DNA of 64,000 bases from Chamaea fasciata (taxonomy: Eukaryota; Chordata; Aves; Passeriformes; Sylviidae), in NCBI GenBank assembly GCA_029207755.1, contig JARCOQ010000005.1:45595621-45659620 (forward strand). Reading direction: 5' to 3'. The translations under genes and the position numbers were made by a program. The notes under the pieces are model-generated. The model was not told the origin of the DNA. It saw only the letters and a program-made list of their open reading frames with translations, and made no database searches. Each line of letters starts with the position of its first letter. Positions within the stretch are counted from its first letter, which is position 1. Positions 11,669-23,000 of the stretch are shown here, in pieces.

Positions 11669-13763
11669 ATGGTCCAATACAGAATATTTTTATATCATTC
11701 TAAAAAGCTAAGGGAACCATTCTGAATGTTGCTTTAAATATTATTTTAAAGTGCTCAAGATACACAAATGAGTCCTAACAACAGCCGCCTGAGGCAATAT
11801 GCTTGAGCATATTCTCTGTCTCAATAGGTGGAGCATCTCAAATGCTCCAGAGACTGAGACGGAGAATTTGACATGAACAAGTGAGTTAGCGGACCAGAGA
11901 GGGGCTATGGCTCTTTGGTTTTCCCACATCCCAGAGTCAGGCACTCCTTAGCTACTTACATTGATTTGTTTGCAAAAAATGGCAAAAAACCATAGGACGT
12001 TTTGGCAAGAATCCTGTGAGACTTGTCCTATAACTAGTTATAGTTTTGTATTTTCAGGAAAATTCAGCATTAATGGTTACCATTTCTGGGTTCATTTCCA
12101 GTTAAAAATGCCAGTCCCTTTCACTTCAGTCAGACAGTCCCTGTACTGTAGCCCAGTGATAAAACAATGAACTTTTGTGAATTATTTGGAAATTGCAGAT
12201 TTACTTTGGCTTGTGCTTTTCAAAAAAATTTACCTGGCTGAATCTCTTTTAGGGAGAAAGAGGGAGAGAGAGGTAAGATTCTGAATAAGGAATATCTTAA
12301 ATATGATCAGTACAGGAAGAAAGGGAATAGTTTTCTGCTATTTTTCTTCATTCCTATAAAAGAAAGAAGGCTGGATGTATTTGTCTTATGTGTAGCTGTT
12401 TAGAAGTTGTGCTGTTTTTATTTTGTGTACACTTTTCTGGAATGCTGTAGGTAGTAGGAAAATTAGATAATTTACAGGATAATGATACAATGATACAAAG
12501 AAAGGAAAAAAGCAAGTCATCGATAGGGCAGTTATTTTTTCAAGACAATTTTAAAACTGAGTTAGTATGATTATTTACTTTGACTGCCTAACAGCCAGTT
12601 TGGAGGAGACACTCCTTAGCATTATTCTTTCATTAAAAGAATTTATTGTTCTGCAGTTGTTCAAGAAGCAGGAAAAATAAGAATTGACATTACTCATTTT
12701 TCCTTTACAAGGAACAAGTAGGAAATTGCAGCTTTTTTAAAAAAAACAAAACCAAACCCAACAACAAAAAACCCCAACAACCAAACAAGGTGTTCTGTCT
12801 TTTGTTGTGCTTTGTAAAAACTAAAAACCTATCTTTTTCTGTTGGGGGTCACCTTGAGTATTATCACAAGCCTTTTATGCAGCTTAATTAATATTTGTAA
12901 AACATGGTAGAGCATGAGGTGAAAATGGAAGTGAAGTTCTGATACAGACAAGGTGTTTTTTCAGTCCTGTCTGGACCTTGTTATATTTCCTATACTTGAA
13001 AGAGAAATATTAAATAAAAGCCTTTACCTATTCATTTGAAATATATTCCTATACTTACTTTCCTATAATACATACTTTCTAAGATTTTTTTAAAATAAAA
13101 ATATTATCCTTTAACACAGCACAGTGAAATAATAACAGTAAAACACTGACCTCACTGTATCCATAGCAGCAGATTGTATTCTCAAAAACACAGGATAAAG
13201 TATTCTATGCAGGTTTCAGAAGAAACATTAGGGAAAACATTTTTCTTTTAGCATATAATTAAACTCTTTAGTTAAAATCAGCTTGTATGGAGGGAAGCTC
13301 ATATCTGAATGTCTCCAGTAATTGCACAGAAAAAAAAAGTATAAAAGTAATTGCAAAGTAAATTGTTTCTTGATTATTTATTGCAGTAGTTGGGTGGGTT
13401 TTTTCCTTACCATTAAATGGAGACTAAAGCCTTCAATAGGTGAAACCAGAATAGATTAGTGTCAGCACCATGCTGAATTAGATTTGCTTAGAATACTTGT
13501 CTGTGTCACTGTCTCCAAAATTAAAAAGGTAGAGGAGGAAGGAGGATTTCACTATGTAAGGGAAGACCTTCCTGGTACGGGAAGTTCTTCTTTATGATCT
13601 GCCCCATACAACAATGCCAAAGAGCTACTTACCATATTGACAGCTTTGAACCCTTTCATGTTTACCAATTCTTTTCAAATTTCAACTGAAATATTTCTCC
13701 ATTCTACATCTGTGGAAGGAACGGATAGTGCTTCCCTATCTGATAAATCATGGGATAGGGCAA

Positions 13764-13764
13764 G

Positions 13765-13812
<48 letters not shown>

Positions 13813-13842
13813 CAGAGAGAGACAGAGACAGAGAGGGAGGAA
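13764..13842. repeat. GA-rich microsatellite
   Basis: A run of GA dinucleotides grades into GACA and GAGACA units. It gives false Arg/Glu-repeat frames on the plus strand and Ser/Leu-repeat frames on the minus strand. Confidence 0.95.
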
Positions 13843-15665
13843 GAGTGCACTGTGGGGAGAAATGGAAAGATTCTGAAAAGAATGGCATTTAATCTTCAGC
13901 ACATCATCTTGGGTGATGGACAAGAAAGACCTATGCAAAACTAAAGAACAGTAAAAAGAGGTGTTTGGGTTTTTAAAATTATTTTGGTATTTTCCGTTAT
14001 GTGAACTGAATGAAGCAAAAATGCTGAGAACAAAACCAGCTTCTGGTCCTTTAACTAAAAATTGTATCATCAAGAACATGCTAGAGCTCAAATTGAATTT
14101 GAACAGGGAACTTAACAGTGAAAAGTCTGAATGGATTTTAAAATATTTCAGTTTTCAAATACTGTTTCAACATGGTTTTAAGCTATATTGGTGCCGTGAA
14201 AGATGTTCTATATTCAAGGCATTCACATGATTTTTCATGCCTACAAATGTTTAGTAACTTGAAATTATTTCTGGTTAAATTAATTTTATGATGTGGAAAT
14301 CAGTAATTTCACACAGATTTATCCAATTGTATGTGACTGGTTTTTAAATTCCACTACAGTTACAATTCACAATAACTTTTTGTTGTCCAAAGCATATATC
14401 CATTTTCTGGATGACATCAATCTAACAAAATAATCCTAGTAATTACCCTCACTATGCCTCAGTTTTTTTATCTGAAGATAACAGTAATCCCTGCAACAGT
14501 GAGGGATTTTAAGTTTTCTGCATCAACATTTGGAAAATATTTTCAAATCCTTGAATGAAAGAGGAAGGCTATTTATGTTATTATTCAATTGAGACACACT
14601 GTAAAGGGAACAGTTATTTGTTTCCAGTCCATTTTCAGTGAAATCCAAGAAGGAAGATTCTGTAAAAGAATAATTACAGAGTTAGAATTAATTGTTGGCT
14701 AATATGCTGAACTAATTAAGCCAGCAGAGAGATCCATTTATGCTAGCCAAAGGTTTTCTTTGAGTTAAAGATACTGAGAACATCATTAAATGAGAGAAGT
14801 GATAATATGAAGCATAGGTTAATCTTTAAAACAGAGTGGGTGAAAGGGTCCAGAGGCAAGTGCTGAAGTCAAATATTTACCACTGCAATTTAATTTTCCA
14901 CTTTGAAACCCCAGAGATAATTAGAATTATTCTCATTTGTCTACCATCTCAGCATGATTTAGGATTCTACTTAATGTCCAAAGAAAAAAAGAAAGACTGT
15001 GCTGAAGCAAACGGCACCAAAACTCTCAGTGTGGAAACAGAATACACTAGCTAAGGAATAATCACGAGCTGACTGAGCCAGCCCTATAGTCCTGTGTAGG
15101 GGTGAAGTCTGTGAAAACACAGAGCACCTACAGGGCTGGTTTAGCTCCTGGCCAGACATTCAGAGTTGAAAAGTACATTTCAGCAGCCACCAAAAAATTT
15201 GAATGCCCTAGGCAAAGCTCTTTCCTTCTTGGCAGTGACTCTTGCTTCATTCCAGTGAATTCTGGCATCATACAGGTAGTATGCTAGCAGAGCTAGCAGT
15301 GAAAGTCAAGAATCTATCTTATGAAATTACTGTTTATATTTTATTATCATAAAATGTGCAGTGTATTAATTAGCTCTGTTACATTCCTATGATTCCACTA
15401 CCAAATGGGATAATACCAACTTTAAAGTGGTTTCCAAATAGCTCTAAAAAACAATTATGACCATAAAGAAATTCAGGCCTTTTTTTTCCTAGTGTCCTGA
15501 CTGGTCTTACTCCCCTGGAACACTGTGGCTCATCCTTCAGAACCTAATGTCATTGCCTCTACAATGAAAACCTTGTCTATGGGCAAAGAGGACTAATGTA
15601 TGTTGAAAGGTGAAAATGTATTAGTAAAACTGAAATCTTAGGCTTATCCAAGAATTGTTATTAAT

Positions 15666-15670
15666 CCAGG
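15666..15670 (+). repeat. Probable target-site duplication, left copy (ccagg)
   Basis: These five bases precede the TG end of the LTR. The matching copy at 17135-17139 is gcagg, with one mismatch. Confidence 0.5.
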
Positions 15671-17134
15671 TGTCTTGGTTTGGAAAGACAGGTGTCTGCT
15701 AGGGATACAGGAGCCTCCCTTAGAAAGGAGGATGCAAACCCTTCCCTCCAAATTATTATAATTTTTGAAATTAAGGGGCTCTCAGGCAAAGATGTGAGGA
15801 TAGGAACAACAGTTCTTTACTAGTATGTATAACAAGGCAAATAAACAACAACAACTACAGCATTAACAACAAAACAGAACCAGGAGCCTCGTGACGGCCT
15901 TCTCGGCCGAGACGGGAAGGGATGGAGGAGAGTCTTTGCTTCTGTGAAAAATGGAGTTCACTTTCCTGGTTAATTTTAAGAAATAGGTTTAATAATAAAA
16001 AAATAAGAAAATTAGGAAACATCTTAAGCAAAAAAGAAGTACGGACGGCTGGGTGACTAGGCATTTAGCCAAGTCCACAACCTCCTATTTCAGAGGCCTT
16101 CTTTAAATATCCTTTCTTTTGTATCAATCTGTTGAATATTCATACTTTTCCAGAAACTAATTTTCATATTCTAGGGACTGTTTAGCATGGTCCCTCCTTG
16201 GGTCCACCCCTTTTTAGAGCATGCGTGTTTCTTGGCTGTGTCTTCATTATCACCTCCAGCTTGGGCCTTGGTCCATACTTTCTTCAGATGGTAGATGCTG
16301 ATAGTTGGTTTATCAATAGCAGGGTCTTCTTTACATGTTCACGGGACGTTATCCCGATCAAACAGACAGTTTAAGCATACTATGTCAACTACTACCACTA
16401 TGCCTAATTTTCTTTGCTAATAGCAGAAATAAACTCTTATATCCTTACCACAAAGTTATTAATCATATAGCACACATCTTACGAAAAGTCAATTTTATAA
16501 TATACACTTATAACACTTCACAAAACCCTGGGGCCGTGTGATCTCGGTGTTCCTGCAGGACTCTGGGGAGCACCAAGCTGGAAGGGCAGGGATGAGCAGA
16601 AATCCCGGGCTGCTGGATGAGCCGTACCAGAAGCTCGGCGGCGGTAGCTGGAACTGCGGGACGTCCCGGCAGGGCAGGGGGTGCGGGGCTACAGCGCACA
16701 AAGACCCAGAGCAGCGCCCAAGGAGCGGCGGGGGCGGGACAGCGGCTCCCGCAGGGCGGGGAAAGGAGAGCTCAGAATTCCTGGTCACAGGGGCAGATGG
16801 TGGTTGATCCCTAGGACTGGGCTCCAGTGATGAGAGCGAATTCTGCCTGCAGTAAGCAACAGCTTGACCGCGCTCCTTCCGATGCCGAGCGCGAGAGAGC
16901 GCAGCTGCCCCCAGCCCCGTCCTTTACCTGCCCCCAAAACTCGGGTATCTTCTCCCTCCGAGAGAAACTCCCAGAGACAAAAGAAGTGCAGCCAGGTGCT
17001 ACACTCCTCTTCCCTCCTTAGCAACTTCTTTAGTTTTTTTCTTAAGTATCATGAGTACCCAGTAGTTAGTTTCCTAGCAACTTACAGGGAAAAAAATCTG
17101 TAAGTAAAAAAATAAAGAAACCCAACCCCCAACA
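15671..17134 (-). mobile_element. Endogenous-retrovirus LTR, minus orientation, about 1.46 kb, GC-rich core
   Basis: The plus strand opens tgtcttggtttggaaagaca and closes ccccaaca, so the ends are TG...CA. A near-perfect 5-bp duplication (ccagg/gcagg) flanks it, the length usual for ERVL or other 4-6-bp integrators. The opening resembles an LTR family common in songbird genomes. Read on the minus strand it has a GC-rich segment (plus coordinates 16530-16990), then AT-rich sequence with a TATA-like motif at 16101-16110, then an attaaa-type signal. No coding internal region is present, so it is a solo LTR. The open frames at 16495-17103 are products of its GC-rich core. The exact family and full continuity from end to end are inferred. 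Confidence 0.68.
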
Positions 17135-17139
17135 GCAGG
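17135..17139 (+). repeat. Probable target-site duplication, right copy (gcagg)
   Basis: This follows the terminal CA of the LTR and differs from the left copy by one base. Confidence 0.5.
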
Positions 17140-18400
17140 TCTAATTACTATGGGAAAAGAAAGAATACTTCTATGTGCAAAAAGTTTTAGTAAGGATAGT
17201 AATAATACAGTTAAAATGATTATATAAACTATTTTGCCTTTCATTACCTGTGTATTGCTCACACTGCCACTGCTTTTACAGCCTTGCACAATTTCTGGGA
17301 ATGCCCTGCCTTGCCCAGGCGGCCTTTCCGCAACAACGCCACTTTGGTTTTAAGGGATGCGCTTCTAGCTGCGGTCCTTTCCCTAAACAGGATACACCAA
17401 CGCGTCCCAATGGTTCCTTACAATACCAACGACACGCACAGCGCAGGCACTGGCATAAAAAAATGCCGGCAAAGGTTCTACCAGCAGGAAAAAAAAAACC
17501 TGATTTAATTGAGAGGCTGTTAAAGAATAAAGCAAAACATGCTGATCATGTTTACTTAAAACCCCCCAAAATTTTAATTGTTCAAGGCTTCAGGGCTTGT
17601 CAGGCAAGTGCTCACCTATCTGTCTGTAAAAACAGTTACGCTCCACATTGAGGAGATAAAGAAAAAAAGCCAGAGGATATGGCTGTGGTAAAGAAAAGGC
17701 TTTAGATTTTTTCTGTACTGAAGCTAGAATGGAATAACAAGTGCTGGCCTCAGGAGTGAAACATGACAGGTTTAGCAGCAAATTAGGACTGCAAAATAGA
17801 GTGAGGGTAGAAGACTTGCAGGAATACTGAAGATCCCTTAACACTCAGCTGAGAAAGGGGATTAAGATATAAATGATGACTAATGATTGGTTAATGAGGA
17901 TTAATTGATGCAATAAAGACATGATTCTCATTGCTGTAGGGAAATAACAGCATTTTGTGTAACAGTGGCATGATTTCTTTTCTCCTGATTCTGAGTTCAC
18001 TTATACAGACTAGATATTAAATGAACTTGGGAAAATCAGGACTCCATCAGAAAAGGAAAGTAACCCAGGCATTTCGGCTCCACTGGTTCTGAGGGTACAC
18101 AGGGTGAAGACTCACTGGAAGGCAGATCTCTACAGAAAGTTTTGCTACAGGTCCCACGACTAATATCCCTTTAAATTTACTATGTAATTTTGTGTTTAGG
18201 GGTAGAAAGCAGGAGTGCAAGCACGTATTACCTTAAAGAAAGTGCTACCTTTTATTTTACCAGACGAAAATAACAAAAAAGTTCCTCCTGTTAAATACAG
18301 CATGACCAAGATTGACACAGTTCTATTGCAAGTCATGAAACTGATGCAGCAATTCTCTATTATTTGGCGTTACTAGAAGTAATGTATTAACTGCTATCAT
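17140..18400. other. Spacer between LTR and NEDD1 promoter
   Basis: About 1.2 kb without a recognised gene. A slightly GC-richer patch at 17250-17480 holds overlapping short frames without motifs. A cluster of TAAT/ATTA core motifs at 17870-17925 could be a homeodomain-type regulatory site, but this is weak. Confidence 0.5.
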
Positions 18401-18559
18401 TTTTTCGCTCGGTCGCCATGATATCCCCGTGTCAGAGATGTACGGAAATCCCAGATGCGGGCTGTGCTGGATACCTTTCGCTCAGCACTGGAATCTGCGC
18501 TTCCAAATCAAAACGGGGCAGATGTGGTGTCCCTCAAACCCACTTACGGCGGGTTTATT

Positions 18560-19090
18560 GCGTGGCCAGCGCCACCTTCGTTCAGCAGCTGCCAGGGAGG
18601 GGCTCCGTGCCCGTGCGGGGTCAGGGGCCCGTCCCGCATCGGCCGTCCCGGGCCGGCCGCGGTCATTGATCCGGGCGCGTCCCGGCCCTGGCCGCCGTGG
18701 TGCCGCAGCGGGGCCCCTGCGGGCCGCCGTAGGCCGGGAGCGGCGCGCGGGGGCTGCCGGGACGGGGCGTGTGAACTTGGGCGCGGCGCGGAAAGTCCGG
18801 CGGCGAGCGCGCGCGGGGCCGGGCCGGGCCCAGTCGGGGCGGGCGGAGCCGGGGCCGGGCCGGTCCCTCAGGCGGCGCTGGGCTGGGCCGGGCCGGGCCG
18901 GGCCGGCGGGGCCAGCAGCGGGGGCTCGGCCCGGTGCCCGCCGCGCCAGGTGTGCAGCGCCGCGGGGAGAGCGCAGGAGCGGGGCCGGGGCGGGGTGCGC
19001 CGAGCGGCTTCTCCCGCGGCCTCCAGGGCTGAATTGCGGGGCGGGAGAGCGGCGGCTCCGTGGGCTGATGCCAAGTGAAGGCGTACGCGG
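18560..19090 (+). promoter_or_regulatory. NEDD1: CpG island, NEDD1 promoter and probable 5' UTR exon 1
   Basis: A sharp GC- and CpG-rich block stands about 0.8-1.3 kb before the NEDD1 start codon. It contains GC-box-like ggggcggg motifs near 18835, 18981 and 19036, and a run of GGGCC units near 18885-18905. There is no TATA box, as is usual for a housekeeping centrosome gene. Coding starts in the second exon, so a non-coding exon 1 must begin here. One possible donor is after CCAG at 18949 (gtgtgc), but I cannot fix it. The long frames across the island (18418-19128, both strands) are Ala/Gly/Arg/Pro-rich artefacts of its composition. Confidence 0.8.
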
Positions 19091-19901
19091 ACCTTGAATT
19101 TCTTGTGTAGTTTTGTGAATGTTAGCACTCCCGGAATGAATGGCCTAAAGCTGTGTGGAAACGTCCCGCAGACTTTGGCTAAGGGGTTGTTGTGTTTTCA
19201 GCTGAAGGGAAGGCTCGCACTTACAGTCTTCGTTTTTCGATAGTTTAAAATTACCAGGAGTAAAATGCTGAGAATCAGCGTTTCAAACCAGGCACCAGTT
19301 AACCTGGCTTTAAGTCTTAAAAGGTGTCAGTCAAATTAAGTAGCAGTATATTGGTTTTGGCCTTTTAGTTTTGTGATGTTTTGTAAGGTGCAGTGAAAGG
19401 TGACTCGTTGTCGCTCGTATTCTGCTGTCAGAAGTTTAAAGGATTCTCGGGTATCTCCTCTGGAGTGGTGAGATGAACGCCGAAACGAGTCCTTTAGGTC
19501 CATACTGCCCCTGCAACAGTTTGACTGTGGTTTGTATATCCCCATCTACTGGTGGGAAATGGGTCCTTCACATACTCGGGGCTTCCTGGTAGGCAGCTGT
19601 GAGCTGAGGAGATAAAAGCTTCATTTTAGTCTCTTGATGCCATAGAGGGGTAGCTTTATGACAAAGAAACCACGTATTTCCTGCAAGAATTCAAGTAAGC
19701 AAAAGCTTGCAGTGTCTGCTGTTTTTGCTCGTATATGCAGCTGGAGGGTACTAACTGTTTAACTCTCCAAGTTAATGTTGTGGTTACCAAGAAAAGTGCA
19801 ACCATACGATTTAAAATTGTCATTTTGAATTGTTAGGGTGCCTGGTTTATTTTTTTTAAAATATATATTTTCACTTACCTCATTTATTTCTGCCAAAACA
19901 G
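19091..19901 (+). other. NEDD1 intron 1 (and possibly the end of exon 1)
   Basis: Ordinary AT-rich sequence between the CpG island and the acceptor ccaaaacag at 19901. The frame starting at 19838 reads through this acceptor and is not the protein start. Confidence 0.6.
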
Positions 19902-20045
19902 GTGCAGCCATGCAAGAAAGCATACGTTTTGCATCATCAGGAGATGACATTAAAATATGGGATTCCTCATCTTTCACTGTGGTGGAGCAGTTCAACCCAC
20001 ATACACCCTCACATCCAGTCAGTTCACTGTGCTGGGCCAGCAATA
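19902..20045 (+). CDS. NEDD1: NEDD1 exon 2 (first coding exon; ATG at 19910)
   Basis: Eight bases of 5' UTR follow the acceptor, then ATG in the good context gcagccATG. It encodes residues 1-45, the first WD40 blade with IKIWD, and ends one base into codon 46. The donor is GTATCCTT, a minor-spliceosome consensus. Confidence 0.95.
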
Positions 20046-23000
20046 GTATCCTTAACAGCTTCAGCCATACTTCTGTGGGTGTTCTGCAAAATTCCAGTGG
20101 TTTTTTTCCTTCCTTTTTTTACTGAAGTGTTTGTAAAACACAGGCCTGACGTGTTTTGAAGTCTTGTGTAAAATTGGTATGTATTTAAAATTGAATTGGT
20201 ATTGGTATGTATTTTGACCAAAGTTTTGTGGTTCTCCTTGCTGAAGGGATTTACAGAGTCAGTTGAAGATGGTAAATAATTCTGAAGAAGTTTCTCATGT
20301 CGGGAGGCAAGGCTTTTCTAATGGCTGTAGTATGCCTGAACTGCCTGCCAACTGTAAGACTTACTTGTTTGTTTCTTCAGTAGTTGATTATGATACTTGC
20401 TTTCAAGACAGTGCTTAATTAACTGACGAGTTTGAGCAAAGCAATTGCTGGTGTAGTAAAATTCCATACACAGTATAGTGAGGAAAATTGTCATCAAAGA
20501 TTTTTTTTTTCCCTAGTTAATGGATGAGCAAAAACGTTACACCAGTTGGAACAGAAATGAATGTTTTAGCTCTGGAGCTTGCAGAGAATTTGAAGCACAG
20601 ATATAATGGATATGCATCCGCACTCACGTGTGTTTAGTAAACTTTATCTTCAGACAGTCTGTCTTATGTGCTTTCTTCTACCAAGTCTCCTGTTCATCTC
20701 CCAAAACTGAAACAATGAAGTACCTTGCTTTATAGACTTGTCAGCTTGTTAGGGATAAAGCATTAGTTCTGGTTCTGCATAGTTCTGTAAAATTATACAA
20801 AAGTGCCTTAAAATAATGAAAGCAATAGCAAGTACTACTCTGCCTGCTGGTTTTCTTGTGTTAAATTCAGCCAATTAACCTGTGCTATTCTTAAATGAGC
20901 AAATACAATATCACAATGGACATTGGCCTGAGGACTGAGTGATTACTCAATTTGTTTGGTGGTGGTGCAGATGCAGTCTCCCTGCTCTGTCGTTCTATAA
21001 ATGTTCTTATTACTTTGAGGTACTTGGTTTCATAAAAGGTTCTTTTTAGGCTTTTGTTTTTCTTTTCTCAGTACAGAGTGGGAGAAATTGGCAACTGCTC
21101 TTTGTACTCTAGAAACTGTATGGTGAAGTAGTCTAACATTTGTCATGACCATTCTTTAAATCCATAGTCTGCCAACAGCAACAGACTTTCCTTTGAACTA
21201 GTGATAAATGGGGCTCTTACCTGGGGGTGTGGGGAAATAGAACTGTAGGCTGGATAAGCTGCCTTAGTGGTAAAGAGCTCTTAAATAATACCTGGCAGAT
21301 ATTTCTCATCTTTTCTATCAAAGAAATTGCTGTCTTTCTTGTATTGGCAAGTAAGGGCTGTAGTTAATTCAAGAACTTCTTAATGGAAGCTTGGAAAATA
21401 GCCTTATGCTTCTGTTTCTAGGTCCCTTCAAGGTACAGTGCTTTAGACTGTTTAGCCAATCTGTCTTATGTTCAATAAGGGAAACTTCTATTGCTTTTAT
21501 TAATCACCAGTATCCTACAATTATGCTCCTTAACTTGTGACAAAGATAGATATCTGGCCACTGCTTCTGCTGCTGGTGATAAAATTGTTGTTTCAAGCTG
21601 TAAAAGCAAACCTGTTCCACTCTTTGAAATAGCTGAAGGAGTAAGTATGAGTAATGCTTTTCCCTCAGTTTTTCCCCTGTTCACTCTGTATCCTGTGTGT
21701 CTTACATCTGTTCTGCATATTTGGGTCAATTTAATTTTAGTATTGTTAGAATTATTGTAAAAACATTTCCTTGTGTATTGTTAAATACATATAAAGAGTG
21801 GGGGCAATAGTTCTTTTAAAACAGTTCTGTCAGTAAGAAGATACAGATGCAGTTACACCAGTGTGATAACTTGAGGCCGTCAGTGGTTCAGATGTAACCT
21901 AACGTGTAGGAGATGGAATAGCTCAAGTTTGAACTTCATTTTCCAGCTTGAGCTGTCAGTATTGTACATGCCTATGAGTTGCACCCTGGAAAACATAAAG
22001 AGTCTGTGTAGAGATTGTTCTTGGAGCCTACATGTGCCAGCTTCTGGAATTGGAAGAAACAAGAGAGTTTGTGTTGTGTTCAAGGCTTTTTTTTTCCCTG
22101 TTAAATGCAAGTGTGGCACTTCAAAAAGCTGGACTTAGTTTTAGAAGAGTCTCTTCACATGGTCACTTAAATAGCTTTTTAGTGTTCTAAACCATTCTAT
22201 TTATTCTCCTTGGATAGCTGTTGTAATGCTAATTTGGACTGGGAGTTTTCTGAAGAGTTACTCAAACCTTGCTTTTAGGGTGCTGAAGCAAACACTTTCA
22301 AAGATGGAGTGTTTGTCCTGAAGATTTCACTAAATTTGATCTATAACTAATGCAATCCCGTGCAATTTTATCATATCAATAATTAGATGGACTTGTTTTT
22401 TCTTCACTCAAATCTTGAGAACTTTAAAGTGAATTTTCAACGTGATGGAACTGAATAATAATTTGTCCTCAGTGTAGGCTTATCATTAAGATTGACTTTT
22501 TTTTTCAAAAACTGGTACTTCATTGATTATTTTAAAAAGAATCACTTAACCGAGGTTTGCTGCTATAATATTCCCTGTAATGTTTCAGGAATGTGAAGTA
22601 TGTAACTTAGACAACTTCTTGATTTTCTTCTAAAGAATTTTTTTCCTTAACTTAGGATTTTTTTTAAAAAAGAACCTCAATAGCTGAATAAAATACTCTG
22701 ATTGCACTTTATGGAGCTATAATTTAAAGAGAAAATGCATATTGGAGGAAAAGGTGCCAAAAAATTTGAAATGGGAATGGGAAAATGCAAGTATTTGAAG
22801 GTTTATTAATTAATATACTTACATTTTAAAGTATCTTAAGCGTATGTCCAAACTGGCCTTGATTCTAAATGCCTTTTGATAGGAAGTGGCTGTAGAGTCT
22901 GAATAGGTCTGTCTATTCCCACAAATAGTAGGACTATTTGTGCTGATGCAAATGAAAACACACATCAGTATGCTTTGAAGTAAGCTTGAATAAATCCCTT

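Larger units (their letters stand above)
11077..15665. other. CFAP54 3' UTR and intergenic spacer
   Basis: The stretch after the CFAP54 stop is AT-rich. A candidate poly(A) signal aataaa lies at 11663-11668. Low-complexity A/C-rich runs occur at about 11598-11650 and 12728-12788, and a GA microsatellite at 13764-13842. Open frames across the GA repeat are artefacts of it. No exon, RNA gene or named element was recognised. Confidence 0.6.

Noticed and set aside
13637..14091. Frames with Arg/Glu or Ser/Leu repeats
   Set aside because: They are translations of the GA microsatellite.
16495..17103. A promoter CpG island or gene at 16.5-17.0 kb
   Set aside because: The block lies inside an LTR with defined ends and is better explained as its GC-rich core.
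18418..19128. Long frames on both strands (up to 222 codons) across the NEDD1 CpG island
   Set aside because: They are Ala/Arg/Gly/Pro-rich, overlap in several frames and contain no domain. Few stops are expected in GC-rich sequence.
19838..20125. An earlier NEDD1 start (MPGLF...) upstream of the family start
   Set aside because: It reads through the acceptor at 19901 and into intron 2. The family N-terminus starts at 19910.
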